DNA from: Afipia sp. Root123D2
Lineage (GTDB): Bacteria; Pseudomonadota; Alphaproteobacteria; Rhizobiales; Xanthobacteraceae
Length of the DNA stretch: 64,000 bases
Assembly: GCF_001425835.1 (NCBI RefSeq)
Contig: NZ_LMDP01000002.1
Coordinates: forward strand, 372,001 to 436,000
Direction: 5' to 3'
The translations under genes were made by a program, and so were the position numbers. The notes beneath the pieces are model-generated. The model searched no databases. It was not told where the DNA came from and saw only the letters and a list, made by a program, of their open reading frames with translations. The stretch's first letter is position 1. Every line of letters starts with the position of its first letter. Shown here piece after piece: positions 28,165 to 36,336 of this stretch.

Positions 28165-28653
28165 ATGAGCGACTTCCGGCACAGCGTTGAAACCATGATC
28201 CCGGCCCTGCGCCGCTACGCGCGGGCACTGACACGGGATACCGATATCGCCGACGACCTCGTGCAGGATACGCTGGTGCGGGCGCTGCGCTCCGAGAAGC
28301 TGTTCCTCGGCGGCGATTTGCGCGCGTGGCTCTATACGATTTTAACCAATCTCAACCGCAACCGCCGCCGCTCGCTGGCGCGGCAGCCGAACATGACCGT
28401 GCGGCTCGACACCGAATCCGAGCCGAGCGGCACCGAGGCCGAGGGCCGCGACATCGCCCGCGCGCTCGACACGCTGCAGGAAGACCAGCGCGCGGTGCTG
28501 CTGCTGGTGGTGCTGGAAGGCCTGAGTTACCGCGACGTCGCCGACATTCAAGGCGTGCCGATCGGCACCGTGATGTCGCGCCTCGCACGCGCCCGCGCGC
28601 AGGTCCGCGCCGTTCTCGAAGGCCAGCGCCCGGCGCTGCGGCGGGTGAAGTGA
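28165..28653 (+). CDS. ECF-type RNA polymerase sigma factor
   Basis: A 162-residue sigma-70-family regulator with region 2 (ALRRYARALTRDTDIADDLVQDTLVRALR) and region 4 helix-turn-helix (LEGLSYRDVADIQGVPIGTVMSRLARAR). The start at ATG 28165 (MSDFRHSVE) is family-like; an ATG at 28120 is possible. It is followed 231 bases later by a putative anti-sigma factor on the same strand, the usual ECF pairing. I could not identify the recognised promoter. Likely stress-responsive. Confidence 0.9.
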   Translation: MSDFRHSVETMIPALRRYARALTRDTDIADDLVQDTLVRALRSEKLFLGGDLRAWLYTILTNLNRNRRRSLARQPNMTVRLDTESEPSGTEAEGRDIARALDTLQEDQRAVLLLVVLEGLSYRDVADIQGVPIGTVMSRLARARAQVRAVLEGQRPALRRVK

Positions 28654-28705
28654 TGAGAGGTGAGAACAAATTGAATTCGGTCCATGGCGGGAAGCATGCT
28701 GACCT

Positions 28706-28841
28706 CCCTCCCCCTTGTGGGGAGGGTCGGCCGAGCGCAGCGGAGGCCGGGGTGGGAGTATCGAAACACAACCGCACTTCCCCCACCCGGCGCGCTGTTC
28801 GCTTCGCTCTCAGCGCGCCACCCTCCCCACAAGGGGGAGGG
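28706..28841. repeat. long inverted-repeat element between sigma and anti-sigma genes
   Basis: Perfect 22-base arms, CCCTCCCCCTTGTGGGGAGGGT at the left (28706-28727) and its complement at the right (28820-28841), enclose about 92 bases that also contain complementary patches. It lies wholly in the 231-base gap between the sigma and anti-sigma genes. Confidence 0.85.
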
Positions 28842-28884
28842 AAAGACTACGCACACACGGAATTTTTGACGAAAGACCACATCG

Positions 28885-29655
28885 ATGACTGACACCAGCA
28901 TTCCCGTCACCGAGGACGAACTCCACGCTTACGTGGACAACGAATTGCCTACCGAGCGCCGCGCGGCGGTGGAAACATGGCTCGCCGCGCATCCGGATGC
29001 TGCCGCGCAGGTCGCGTCGTGGCGCGCGATGGGCGAACTACTGCACGTCAAATACGATTCCGTTGCCGATGAATCGGTGCCGAAGCGGCTCGAGATCGAG
29101 CGGCTCGCGCGACAGCCGCGGCGCTGGATCTACGGCGCGGTCGCGGCGACGCTCGCGGCATTCGTGATCGGCGGCGGCGTCGGCTGGGTCGCGCATGGCG
29201 CCACCGCCAAACCGTCGGTGTTCGCGAGCCTGACCGGCGATGCGCTCGAGGCCCACCAGCTTTACGTCGTCGAGGTGCGTCATCCGGTCGAGGTGGCGGG
29301 CAGCGAACGCGCCCATCTCCAGCAATGGCTGAGCAAGCGCTGCGGCTATCAGGTGCGTGCGCCCGAACTCGACAAGACCGGGCTCAAGCTGGTCGGCGGC
29401 CGCCTGCTGCCGGGCCCCGCCGGGCCTGCCGCGTTCCTGATGTATGAAAGCGCGTCGGGCGAGCGCTTCACGGTCTACACCTCGCGCACCAAATCCGACG
29501 CGACGCAGATGCGCTACGCTGCGCGCGACAAAGATGGCGCAATGTTCTGGGCAGAGGACGGCGTCGGTTATGTGGTGTCGGGACCGACCGACAAGGAGAA
29601 GCTGATGCACGTCGCGCGGCTGGTCTACGACCAGAACGAAAAGGCCGGATTGTAA
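28885..29655 (+). CDS. putative membrane anti-sigma factor
   Basis: A 256-residue protein downstream of the ECF sigma gene. It has a short cytoplasmic N-terminus (EDELHAYVDNELPTERR, like the first helices of anti-sigma domains), one transmembrane segment (about 80-105, IYGAVAATLAAFVIGGGVGWVAHG) and a periplasmic domain. The HxxxCxxC zinc motif found in many anti-sigma factors is absent. It would hold the sigma factor inactive until a signal is sensed in the periplasm. Identification rests on position and topology. ATG 28885. Confidence 0.75.
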   Translation: MTDTSIPVTEDELHAYVDNELPTERRAAVETWLAAHPDAAAQVASWRAMGELLHVKYDSVADESVPKRLEIERLARQPRRWIYGAVAATLAAFVIGGGVGWVAHGATAKPSVFASLTGDALEAHQLYVVEVRHPVEVAGSERAHLQQWLSKRCGYQVRAPELDKTGLKLVGGRLLPGPAGPAAFLMYESASGERFTVYTSRTKSDATQMRYAARDKDGAMFWAEDGVGYVVSGPTDKEKLMHVARLVYDQNEKAGL

Positions 29656-29679
29656 CGCGCGCCATAAGCGCGGGTGCGA

Positions 29680-30552
29680 TCAGGCCTTCTGGAGCGCGAG
29701 CATCACGCCGCCGAGGGTGATCGCCATCGCCAGGACCTCGCGCAGGCCGAGCGGCTCGCCGAGGATCAGCGCGGCGGACACGACTCCGATCGGCGGCACG
29801 ATCAGCATTCCGATCGACGCGGTGGCGGGCGGCAGCCGGCGCAGCGTTTCGAACCACGTCATGTAGCAGATGCCCATCGGGATGATGGTCATGTAGGCCA
29901 TCACCGCCCAGCCGATGCCCGACAGCGCCCCGTAATCCGGCTTCTCGAACGCGACACCCAGCACGACCATCGCGAGACACCCGAGCCCGACCTGCCAGGC
30001 CACCAGCGCGATCGGCGGCACGGGAATCGGCTTGCGGTTGAGAATATTGCCGAGCGCGAACAGGATCGCCGACGACAGCGCCAGCAGCACGCCCAGCAGT
30101 TTGTCGTGGCCAAGCGAAAGACCCTGCCCGCCGAACAGGATGGCGAGGCCGGTGACGCCGAGCGCCAGCGCCGCGACATCGCGCAACGTCGGCCGCGTGC
30201 CGAGCAGCGGCCAGGCGAACAGCGTCGCCCAGATCGGCATCGTATAGACCAGCAGCGCACCTTCGCTGACGCTGATCCATTTCATCGCCATATTGGTGAA
30301 GCCCATCCACGCAAAGACGTTGGTGAACGCGGCGAACAGCAAGCGTGGAATCGCCTCGCGCGGAACCTTCAGTTGCTCGCCGCGCCCGGCCGCGACCGCA
30401 GCCAGAATGAGCGCCGCCGCGACGCCTGCCAGCCCGCGCGAGAACAGCGGCGGCCATTCGCGCAACAGGATCTTGACGCCGGGCCAGTTGAGGCCCCAGC
30501 CCAGCGCGGTGATGCCGAGACACAGAAAGCCGATCCACCTTGCTCGATTCAT
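29680..30552 (-). CDS. DMT-superfamily (EamA) transporter
   Basis: A 290-residue inner-membrane protein with two EamA repeats, about ten hydrophobic helices, and the usual opening GFLCLGITALGWGLNW and repeat-end WATLFAWPLLGTRPT. These carriers export amino acids, metabolites or drugs; the substrate cannot be inferred. ATG 30552. A further 29 residues upstream have no membrane or family character. It ends convergent to the anti-sigma gene. Confidence 0.88.
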   Translation of the reverse strand: MNRARWIGFLCLGITALGWGLNWPGVKILLREWPPLFSRGLAGVAAALILAAVAAGRGEQLKVPREAIPRLLFAAFTNVFAWMGFTNMAMKWISVSEGALLVYTMPIWATLFAWPLLGTRPTLRDVAALALGVTGLAILFGGQGLSLGHDKLLGVLLALSSAILFALGNILNRKPIPVPPIALVAWQVGLGCLAMVVLGVAFEKPDYGALSGIGWAVMAYMTIIPMGICYMTWFETLRRLPPATASIGMLIVPPIGVVSAALILGEPLGLREVLAMAITLGGVMLALQKA

Positions 30553-30676
30553 GGCTTCTGCAAATGTCTCAAAAAATCTCCCGACCGCAGCGGGCGCTGT
30601 CTCGCGGCGGCTTATAGCTGCCGCCCCCGCCGCCAACAATCGTCACAGCCTCATGCCTGCCGTGCATCCGCACAGC

Positions 30677-30710
30677 AAAAGCCCGGCCCGGCAGATGCCG
30701 GACCGGGTTT
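30677..30710 (-). terminator. intrinsic terminator after PRC-barrel gene (possibly bidirectional)
   Basis: On the minus strand CCCGG-T-CCGGCA-TC-TGCCGG-G-CCGGG is followed by CTTTTG, 25-58 bases past the stop of the PRC-barrel gene. A T-rich end on the plus strand also allows the other direction. Confidence 0.7.
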
Positions 30711-30734
30711 CGCAACTCTCACGCTTCAAGATCG

Positions 30735-31094
30735 TCAGGCGACCAGCGAACCGTAATAATCGTTGACGCCGCGCGTGCGATCCGCGGACCAGTCCCATGC
30801 GGAATCGTTGGCGTATTTCGGCGCGGTCTTGAACTTGTCGGACGGGATCATGGTCTGGTAGCCGCCGAGATCGGTGTTGTATTTCAGCGACTGCCACGGC
30901 AGCGGATAGTGATCGTCGCCAATGCCGAGAAAGCCGCCGAAGCTGAGAACGGCGAACGACACCTTGCCGCTGAGCTTGTCGATCATCATCCGCTCGATCG
31001 AACCGATCTTCTCGCCGTCGGCGCCGTACACCGCGGTGCCGTCCACCTTGTCGCTGCCGATCAGATTGTGGGTTTCCTTGATTTCAGTCGCCAT
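30735..31094 (-). CDS. PRC-barrel domain protein
   Basis: A 119-residue protein. Its central part (TAVYGADGEKIGSIERMMIDKLSGKVSFAVLSFGGFLGIGDDHYPLPW) is the PRC-barrel fold, seen in photosynthetic reaction-centre H subunits and RimM but here stand-alone. Such small proteins are often stress-inducible in this family and of unknown function. ATG 31094 is preceded by GGAGG seven bases upstream, which decides it over the ATG 15 bases earlier. It is cytoplasmic, with no signal or membrane segment. Confidence 0.88.
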   Translation of the reverse strand: MATEIKETHNLIGSDKVDGTAVYGADGEKIGSIERMMIDKLSGKVSFAVLSFGGFLGIGDDHYPLPWQSLKYNTDLGGYQTMIPSDKFKTAPKYANDSAWDWSADRTRGVNDYYGSLVA

Positions 31095-31191
31095 TGCATG
31101 GTCCTCCATTTCAAAGAGACAACGTGCGAGGCTCGCTCATGTTCCGATGGAACATGAGGAAAGACTTGCTATAGCGCAGTGTGTCGTCGGC

Positions 31192-31268
31192 GTAGCCCGG
31201 ATGGAGCGCAGCGCAATCCGGGACGTCAACAGAATCTACCTGCATTTCGCTGCGCTTCATGCAGGCTA
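31192..31268. repeat. paired REP palindromes left of RAYT gene
   Basis: Two palindromes in opposite orientation: GTAGCCCGGATGGAGCGC...AATCCGGG and CTACCTGCAT...ATGCAGGCTACG, about 15 bases apart, ending 15 bases before the RAYT stop codon. They have the GTAG...CTAC tags known for REP units mobilised by RAYT proteins. Confidence 0.8.
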
Positions 31269-31282
31269 CGGCCTACGATCCA

Positions 31283-31819
31283 TCAATCTTCCGGCTCGCC
31301 GAAATCTCCGTCGACTGCAATGCCGTTGCCACCCCAGTCGCGCGGCAAAATTCCATCCCGGATATACCGGTGCACCGACAAAAGCTTCCAATCCGCCGGC
31401 GCGGACACCAGCTTATGCTTGACCGGATTGAAGTGGATATAATTCGCGCAACGCTCGAAATCGGCATCGCTGCGAATGGTATGCTCCCAGAAGCGCCGTT
31501 GCCACAGATCGTATTCTCCACGCGCATTCTGCGACGCGGATACACCCGCTCTCACCGCGTTTCGCGTAAAGCCGCTCTTGATTCGCTTCCATCGTCCGGA
31601 GAAATTGGCATCACCCGGCGGCAGCGTCCAGATCGCGTGAAGATGATCCGGCAGCACGGCAATCGCGTCGATGGTGAATGGCTGCTCGTCGCGCGCGCGG
31701 CGAAATGCTTCGCGCAGAAATCCGACATGATCGACAAGCAATGGCGCACGCCGATTCTGTAGCGTCACCGTGAAAAAGAATGTCCCGCCCGGAACGAGAT
31801 TGCGTCGATATCGAACCAT
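31283..31819 (-). CDS. REP-associated tyrosine transposase (RAYT)
   Basis: A 178-residue Y1/HUH-type transposase, like IS200 TnpA but host-domesticated. The metal-binding His pair is in DHLHAIW, and the catalytic Tyr is in ANYIHFNPVKH. It begins MVRYRRNLVPGGTFFFTVTL and contains WQRRFWEHTIR, both usual for RAYTs. It is bracketed by REP palindromes (31192-31268 and 31829-31865). By family knowledge RAYTs act on single-stranded REP sequences and spread them through the genome without being classical insertion sequences. It is probably intact. Confidence 0.9.
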   Translation of the reverse strand: MVRYRRNLVPGGTFFFTVTLQNRRAPLLVDHVGFLREAFRRARDEQPFTIDAIAVLPDHLHAIWTLPPGDANFSGRWKRIKSGFTRNAVRAGVSASQNARGEYDLWQRRFWEHTIRSDADFERCANYIHFNPVKHKLVSAPADWKLLSVHRYIRDGILPRDWGGNGIAVDGDFGEPED

Positions 31820-31828
31820 TGCGCGAGC

Positions 31829-31865
31829 CTACCCCGGATTACGCTTCGCTCCATCCGGGGCTACG
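31829..31865. repeat. REP palindrome right of RAYT gene
   Basis: CCCCGGATTACGC-TTC-GCTCCATCCGGGG followed by CTACG, in inverted orientation to the first REP on the left side. The loop (GCTTCGCTCC) matches the left REP reversed (GGAGCGCAGC). Confidence 0.8.
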
Positions 31866-31905
31866 TCCCTGAATCTTATTCAAAGAAACCATTATCAGCA
31901 AAATC

Positions 31906-31934
31906 TTGACATCCGCCCTTTATAGGACTATATT
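31906..31934 (+). promoter_or_regulatory. near-consensus sigma-70 promoter facing a gene-free region
   Basis: TTGACA (31906-31911), a 17-base spacer and TATATT (31929-31934), one mismatch from TATAAT. No reading frame with coding character follows for about 950 bases, so the promoter probably drives an untranslated RNA. Confidence 0.7.
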
Positions 31935-31944
31935 CCTCTCATCC

Positions 31945-32500
31945 CGTCTCACTTTGAGGGGCGGCTCGCGATCGTCACAAGACGCGAGGCGGGATGCGGT
32001 GGACGCGATCGGTGCTCGATCGCCGTGACGCGCGTGACGCTCTCCGGCTTGCCGGACAAAGCTGCGCGCCGATGGCGATGACGACCACACCGGTCTCGTA
32101 CGGCCCAAGGCGTGTCATCCCGGCGCATCGGCTTGCGCCAAGAGGCAGGATGCCGCTCCCGCTAAGGCGGAGGCAGCATCCGGTAGCAGCGGAACGGTGG
32201 TGTAATCAGCACCGGCCACCGGGGGTCATCACGCAGCAAGCCGTTAAAACCATTGCGTGCGGAACGCCGGATGTTTCGGCGTAACCGTGGTGACCATGCT
32301 CGTGTGCTTTTTTACTTTGCGCACGAGGCTGCGGATGCGTTCGAGCATCCGGCGTTCCGCGCGCCCTCATTGTTCGAGGGCAGGAATGCGAGTCTGCCGG
32401 GAATGGGGGCAAGCCCCAAGCCCGGGTCACACCCCGGGCGCATTCGCGCCGCGGGATCGCGAACGTGCATCTGCTGTTTGAAAATTGAATCTGGAACGAG
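31945..32500 (+). ncRNA. candidate structured noncoding transcript
   Basis: A gene-free, palindrome-rich segment directly downstream of the strong promoter at 31906. Its clearest fold is at 32259-32360: perfect 15-base arms GCGGAACGCCGGATG and CATCCGGCGTTCCGC around an inner nine-base stem (CTCGTGTGC/GCGCACGAG). No family is recognised, and sequences like this are repeated in related genomes only as far as I recall. Its ends and its being transcribed are inferred. Confidence 0.4.
32259..32360 (+). repeat. two-level hairpin (nested inverted repeats)
   Basis: The outer arms 32259-32273 and 32346-32360 are perfectly complementary over 15 bases. The inner arms 32299-32307 and 32319-32327 pair with one G-U. 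TTTTTTACTTT lies in the inner loop. Confidence 0.85.
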
Positions 32501-32564
32501 AGACGCGCGACGAGCGATCGTCTTGTTCGACGTCGTCCCCGCGGGGACGACCCGGAATTGGGTT

Positions 32565-32651
32565 GTCATCACCGGGCTTGTCCCGGTGATCCCGACAAGG
32601 CGGGCACCGTGCGTCCATAAGCGGGATGGCCGGGTCAAGCCCGGCCATGAC
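32565..32651 (-). repeat. dispersed palindromic repeat A, copy 4 (inverted)
   Basis: The same two hairpins as the other copies but in reverse order: ACCGGGC-TTG-TCCCGGT first and GGCCGGGTC-AAG-CCCGGCC second. A half-size relative, CATGCGCGGGC-TCG-ACCCGCGCAT, follows at about 32688-32714. Confidence 0.8.
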
Positions 32652-32885
32652 AGCAAGAGAGCGCCGCGCGCTCAACACACGCGAACTGTCATGCGCGGGC
32701 TCGACCCGCGCATCCATCGTTCTTCATGAAGCCAAGGAGATGGATTGCCGGGACACATCCGGCGGAAACGACGCCTAAGCGGGATCACCGGCACCACAGG
32801 CGTGCGAAAACGACACCCTTCTTCAAACGGCTATGGCCGGTGATGACAATAGAACAAGTGGTGACCCGTGCAGACAGGCGGCCTT

Positions 32886-33188
32886 TTACGTCCCCCGGCC
32901 GCTGTCGCGCTGGGACGCGAGAAACTCGGACAGCTTCTGCGCGGTCTCCTTGGGGCCGCTCTTCGCGGCAGCCTTGCGCTTCTTCGGCGCAGGCGGTGGC
33001 GCGTTGGCAGCCTCTTCCGCCTCCTTGGCAAGCCGCAGGGCGCGCAGGCGCTCCATGTTCTTGCGAACCGCGACAGCGTCCTTGTCAAAATCCGCCAGCG
33101 CCTTGGCACCTTCAATGGCGGCGACACGCCGCTTTTCAGTGCGCGCGAGCTGTTCGGGGCTCTGTATTTTGGTCGGGTTTTTGCTCAT
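32886..33188 (-). CDS. hypothetical protein, Lys/Ala-rich helical
   Basis: A 100-residue protein starting at ATG 33188 (MSKNPTKIQ). It is dominated by helix-forming Lys, Arg, Ala and Glu with a run of Pro/Ala then KKRKAAAK near the C-terminus; it has no membrane segment. I recognise no domain. It may bind nucleic acid through its basic tail, but that is a guess. It lies 81 bases beyond the stop of the DnaJ-like gene on the same strand, reading away from it. The unrelated region to its left (31820-32885) has no other gene. Confidence 0.65.
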   Translation of the reverse strand: MSKNPTKIQSPEQLARTEKRRVAAIEGAKALADFDKDAVAVRKNMERLRALRLAKEAEEAANAPPPAPKKRKAAAKSGPKETAQKLSEFLASQRDSGRGT

Positions 33189-33269
33189 CCCCAATATATA
33201 GGCATTTTTGAGCAAAATGCTACCCGAACAGGGGGATAGGCCGGGGAAACTGGCCAAACGGCGCGAAAA

Positions 33270-34265
33270 TCAGCCGAGATCGCTGCGCGGATTGTAGGGC
33301 CGCGTGGTGCGCCACTTCTCCATCAGCGCTTCCAGCTCGGCGTCATGGCCGTCCGGCAGCACGATGCGGGTGGTGACGAACAGGTCCCCGGGTGTGCCCT
33401 TGCTCGGCAGCCCCTTGCCCTTGAGGCGGAAGGTGCGGCCGCTCGAGGTGTTTTTCGGGATCGACAGTTCGACCGCGCCGCCGAGCGTCGGCACCCGGAC
33501 CTTGCCGCCAAGCACGGCCTCATAGAGCGTGATCGGAAGCTCGACGCGCAGATCGTTGCCGTCGATCTTGAAGAACGGATGCGGCGCGATCGTCACCGTG
33601 ATCAGCACATCGCCGGGGCGATGGCCGAGCGCGGTTTCACCCTGCCCCTTCAGCCGGATCTGCTGGCCGGAGGTGACGCCCACGGGAATCTTGACGTTGA
33701 GTTCCCGGCCGGAGGGAAGGCGCACACGCTTCTGCGCGCCCTTCGCCGCTTCTTCCAGCGACACGCTCATGGCGGCGTTGACGTCGAGATCGGCCGCGAT
33801 CGGGGTGTCGTACTCGAACGTGGTGCCGCCGCCGCGCCCGCCCATGCCGGCAGGGCCGCCGGCCTGCCCGCCGAACATGCTCTTGAGGATGTCCTCGAAG
33901 CCGCCGCCGCCGAAACCGCCGGCTTCGCCGCCGGCCTGACGGAAGGTGTATTCAAAATTCTGATTGCCGCCTGCGCCGCGCGCACCGCGTGCGCCCCGCG
34001 CCCCGAACGGCGAACCGCCGCCTTCGAAGCCCTGAAAGCGCGGCTTGCCCTCGGCGTCGATCTCGCCGCGGTCGAACTGCTTGCGCTTGGTTTCGTCGCC
34101 GAGAATTTCGTTAGCCGAATTCAGCTCGGCGAAACGCGCGGCTGCCTTGGCGTCGTTCTTGTTGGCGTCGGGGTGGTGTTTCTTGGCGAGCTTGCGAAAT
34201 GCGCTCTTGATCTCGGCAGCGCTTGCGCTTCGCTGCACCCCCAGGACCTCATAGGGGTCGCGCAT
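33270..34265 (-). CDS. DnaJ-class co-chaperone (CbpA-type, no zinc finger)
   Basis: A 331-residue protein: J domain (1-70) with the Hsp70-stimulating HPD in KKHHPDANKND, a Gly/Phe-rich linker with GGAGG-type repeats (about 80-140) and a C-terminal substrate-binding DnaJ_C domain (IPVGVTSGQQIRLKGQGE...HPFFKIDGNDL). The four CxxCxGxG zinc repeats of classical DnaJ are missing, as in CbpA. It would partner with DnaK in protein folding. ATG 34265 is used. Confidence 0.92.
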   Translation of the reverse strand: MRDPYEVLGVQRSASAAEIKSAFRKLAKKHHPDANKNDAKAAARFAELNSANEILGDETKRKQFDRGEIDAEGKPRFQGFEGGGSPFGARGARGARGAGGNQNFEYTFRQAGGEAGGFGGGGFEDILKSMFGGQAGGPAGMGGRGGGTTFEYDTPIAADLDVNAAMSVSLEEAAKGAQKRVRLPSGRELNVKIPVGVTSGQQIRLKGQGETALGHRPGDVLITVTIAPHPFFKIDGNDLRVELPITLYEAVLGGKVRVPTLGGAVELSIPKNTSSGRTFRLKGKGLPSKGTPGDLFVTTRIVLPDGHDAELEALMEKWRTTRPYNPRSDLG

Positions 34266-34362
34266 TCGTCAGGTCTCCTTCGTGGAACTCAGTGCGGGGC
34301 TGGACAGCCCGCGCCCTTCATTTGGGGTGAACGTGGCATTTTCACAACGGCTTCTGCCGGTT

Positions 34363-34896
34363 TCAGGACCGCTTCCACGGTTTCATATCGCGGATTTCCC
34401 ACGGGCCGCGGGCAGATTGGCAGGCCTTGCCCTGTAGCCAGCCCTCATTGGTACCGCGAACGTAGCTCGCCAGGAAGTCTCGGCAGGTCTTGCCGTCGTC
34501 GCTATAGGCGGTGGCCAGCGGCGTCACCGACCCTCGCGCGCCGGTCTCCGGATTTTCCCATGGCTGGCTGACGTCCTTGCCGCCGCGTGTCAGGACATCG
34601 GACGCCGCATTACGGGCGAGCGCGAGATCGCGGTCGGTCAGATTGGTGTCGTCGCTGACCCGGACGATGGGGGCGGAAATCGAGCCGGTGATATCGGCGG
34701 CCTCCGCCTTCTTGGTGTCGAACACCGAGCCGAGCCGGAAGCTGCAGCCGCCCGCCGCCAGCCCGAGGGCGACGATCGCAGCCGCCGTGGCAGCGCCGCG
34801 GATCGGTGATAGGCCCGCGCCCCGGTGTGCCCTATATAGGGGGCTCGGCGCGCCGCTGGCGGGCGTATGTGGACGCAACTCGGGTACTCCAGACAT
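34363..34896 (-). CDS. putative surface-antigen-like lipoprotein
   Basis: The conserved part begins with a lipoprotein signal ([22 protein letters not shown], lipobox LAAGGC) and continues with an Ala/Asp-rich stretch and a C-terminal CRDFLASYV...GKACQ...GPWEIRDM region resembling RT0821/Lpp0805-type surface antigens. It would be a lipid-anchored envelope protein. The start is unclear: ATG 34896 would place it in a start-codon overlap with divergent pdxH and would leave a long proline-rich lead before the signal. A start nearer the hydrophobic stretch is more likely. Confidence 0.65.
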   Translation of the reverse strand: MSGVPELRPHTPASGAPSPLYRAHRGAGLSPIRGAATAAAIVALGLAAGGCSFRLGSVFDTKKAEAADITGSISAPIVRVSDDTNLTDRDLALARNAASDVLTRGGKDVSQPWENPETGARGSVTPLATAYSDDGKTCRDFLASYVRGTNEGWLQGKACQSARGPWEIRDMKPWKRS

Positions 34897-35533
34897 GAAC
34901 GGCCCAAGCACCATCAAAGACTCAAGTGAGTTAATTTCCGGTGATTTCACTGAAAGCCCGGAGCCTTTTGCCCTTTTTGCCGCATGGCTCGCGGAGGCGA
35001 CCAAATCCGAGCCCAACGATCCCAATGCGATGGCCCTTGCCACCGTCGATGCCGACGGCCTGCCCGACGTGCGGATGGTGCTGCTCAAGGGGTTCGATAC
35101 CGACGGCTTCGTGTTCTACAGCCACATCGCCAGCGCCAAGGGCCGGGAGTTGACCGCCAATCCCAAGGCCGCGCTTTTGTTTCACTGGAAGTCGTTGCGC
35201 CGCCAGGTCCGCGTCCGCGGCGCCGTCACTCCGGTCAGCGAGGCCGAGGCCGACGACTATTTCGCCACCCGGCCGAAACAGTCGCAACTCGGTGCATGGG
35301 CGAGCAAGCAGAGCCAGCCGCTGGAAAGCCGGATGGCGTTCGAAAAGGCGATCGCCCTCACCGCCGCCAGATATGGGCTTGGCCATGTGCCGCGCCCGCC
35401 GGGCTGGAGCGGCTGGCGCATTGCGCCGCAGGCCATCGAGTTCTGGCACGACCGGCCGTTCCGCCTTCACGATCGCATCCTGTTCGAGCGCGGCGCTGAC
35501 GCCGCCTGGGGCAAGACGCGGCTTTATCCCTGA
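34895..35533 (+). CDS. pdxH: pyridoxamine/pyridoxine 5'-phosphate oxidase
   Basis: A 212-residue FMN enzyme that makes pyridoxal 5'-phosphate, the vitamin B6 cofactor. It shows [57 protein letters not shown] and the C-terminal [24 protein letters not shown] 34895 (MNGPSTIKD) gives the family length. The start is divergent from, and overlaps, the possible start of the lipoprotein gene. An SDR gene follows 40 bases downstream and is likely cotranscribed. Confidence 0.95.
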   Translation: MNGPSTIKDSSELISGDFTESPEPFALFAAWLAEATKSEPNDPNAMALATVDADGLPDVRMVLLKGFDTDGFVFYSHIASAKGRELTANPKAALLFHWKSLRRQVRVRGAVTPVSEAEADDYFATRPKQSQLGAWASKQSQPLESRMAFEKAIALTAARYGLGHVPRPPGWSGWRIAPQAIEFWHDRPFRLHDRILFERGADAAWGKTRLYP

Positions 35534-35573
35534 TCCCATTCGCGCGTTCGCGCCTGAGAGAGACATCGCCTTT

Positions 35574-36329
35574 ATGACGACTGCCCCGCCGAACACACCC
35601 CGCCGCACATTGCTGCTGACCGGCGCCAGCCGCGGCATCGGCCACGCCACGGTGATCCGTTTCTCCAGCGCCGGCTGGCGCGTCATCACCTGTTCGCGCC
35701 ATCCGTTTCCCGAACAGTGCCCGTGGGACGCCGGCCCGGAGGATCATATCCAGGTCGACCTGTCCGATCTCGCTGACACCGAGCGCGCGATTCAGGAAAT
35801 CCGCTCGCGGCTGGACGGTGGTGAGCTGCACGCGCTGGTCAACAACGCTGCAATCTCGCCGAAGGGCGACGGCGGCAAGCGCATGAGCACGATCGATACC
35901 GACATGGACACGTGGTCGAAAGTTTTTCGCGTCAACTTCCTTGCGCCGGTGATGCTGGCACGCGGTCTTATCAACGAATTGAAAGCCGTGAAGGGTTCGG
36001 TGGTGAACGTCACCTCGATCGCCGGATCGCGCGTTCATCCGTTCGCCGGTTCAGCCTATGCGACGTCGAAGGCGGCGCTGGCATCATTGACCCGCGAAAT
36101 GGCGCACGATTTCGGACAGGTCGGCGTACGCGTCAACGCCATCGCGCCGGGCGAGATCGATACCGCGATCCTGTCACCGGGCACCGAGAAGATCGTGCAT
36201 CAGCAGATTCCGATGCGCCGGCTCGGCACACCGGACGAGGTCGCGAAGATCGTCTACGTGCTGTGCACCGAGACGTCGTCCTATGTGAACGGCGCGGAAA
36301 TTCACATCAACGGCGGCCAGCACGTCTGA
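35574..36329 (+). CDS. SDR-family NAD(P)-dependent oxidoreductase
   Basis: A 251-residue classical short-chain dehydrogenase. It has the cofactor motif TGASRGIGHA (residues about 16-25), NNAA, a catalytic Ser in VNVTSIAGSR and the YATSKAA catalytic Tyr/Lys. The C-terminus (VNGAEIHINGGQHV) is usual. Substrate unknown; the following gene is the convergent ku, seven bases away. ATG 35574. Confidence 0.88.
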   Translation: MTTAPPNTPRRTLLLTGASRGIGHATVIRFSSAGWRVITCSRHPFPEQCPWDAGPEDHIQVDLSDLADTERAIQEIRSRLDGGELHALVNNAAISPKGDGGKRMSTIDTDMDTWSKVFRVNFLAPVMLARGLINELKAVKGSVVNVTSIAGSRVHPFAGSAYATSKAALASLTREMAHDFGQVGVRVNAIAPGEIDTAILSPGTEKIVHQQIPMRRLGTPDEVAKIVYVLCTETSSYVNGAEIHINGGQHV

Positions 36330-36336
36330 TTTTTGA

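Noticed and set aside
31997-32280. Open frames within the 31945-32500 segment
   Set aside because: They lack ribosome sites and coding character and contain the hairpin; a noncoding reading is better supported.
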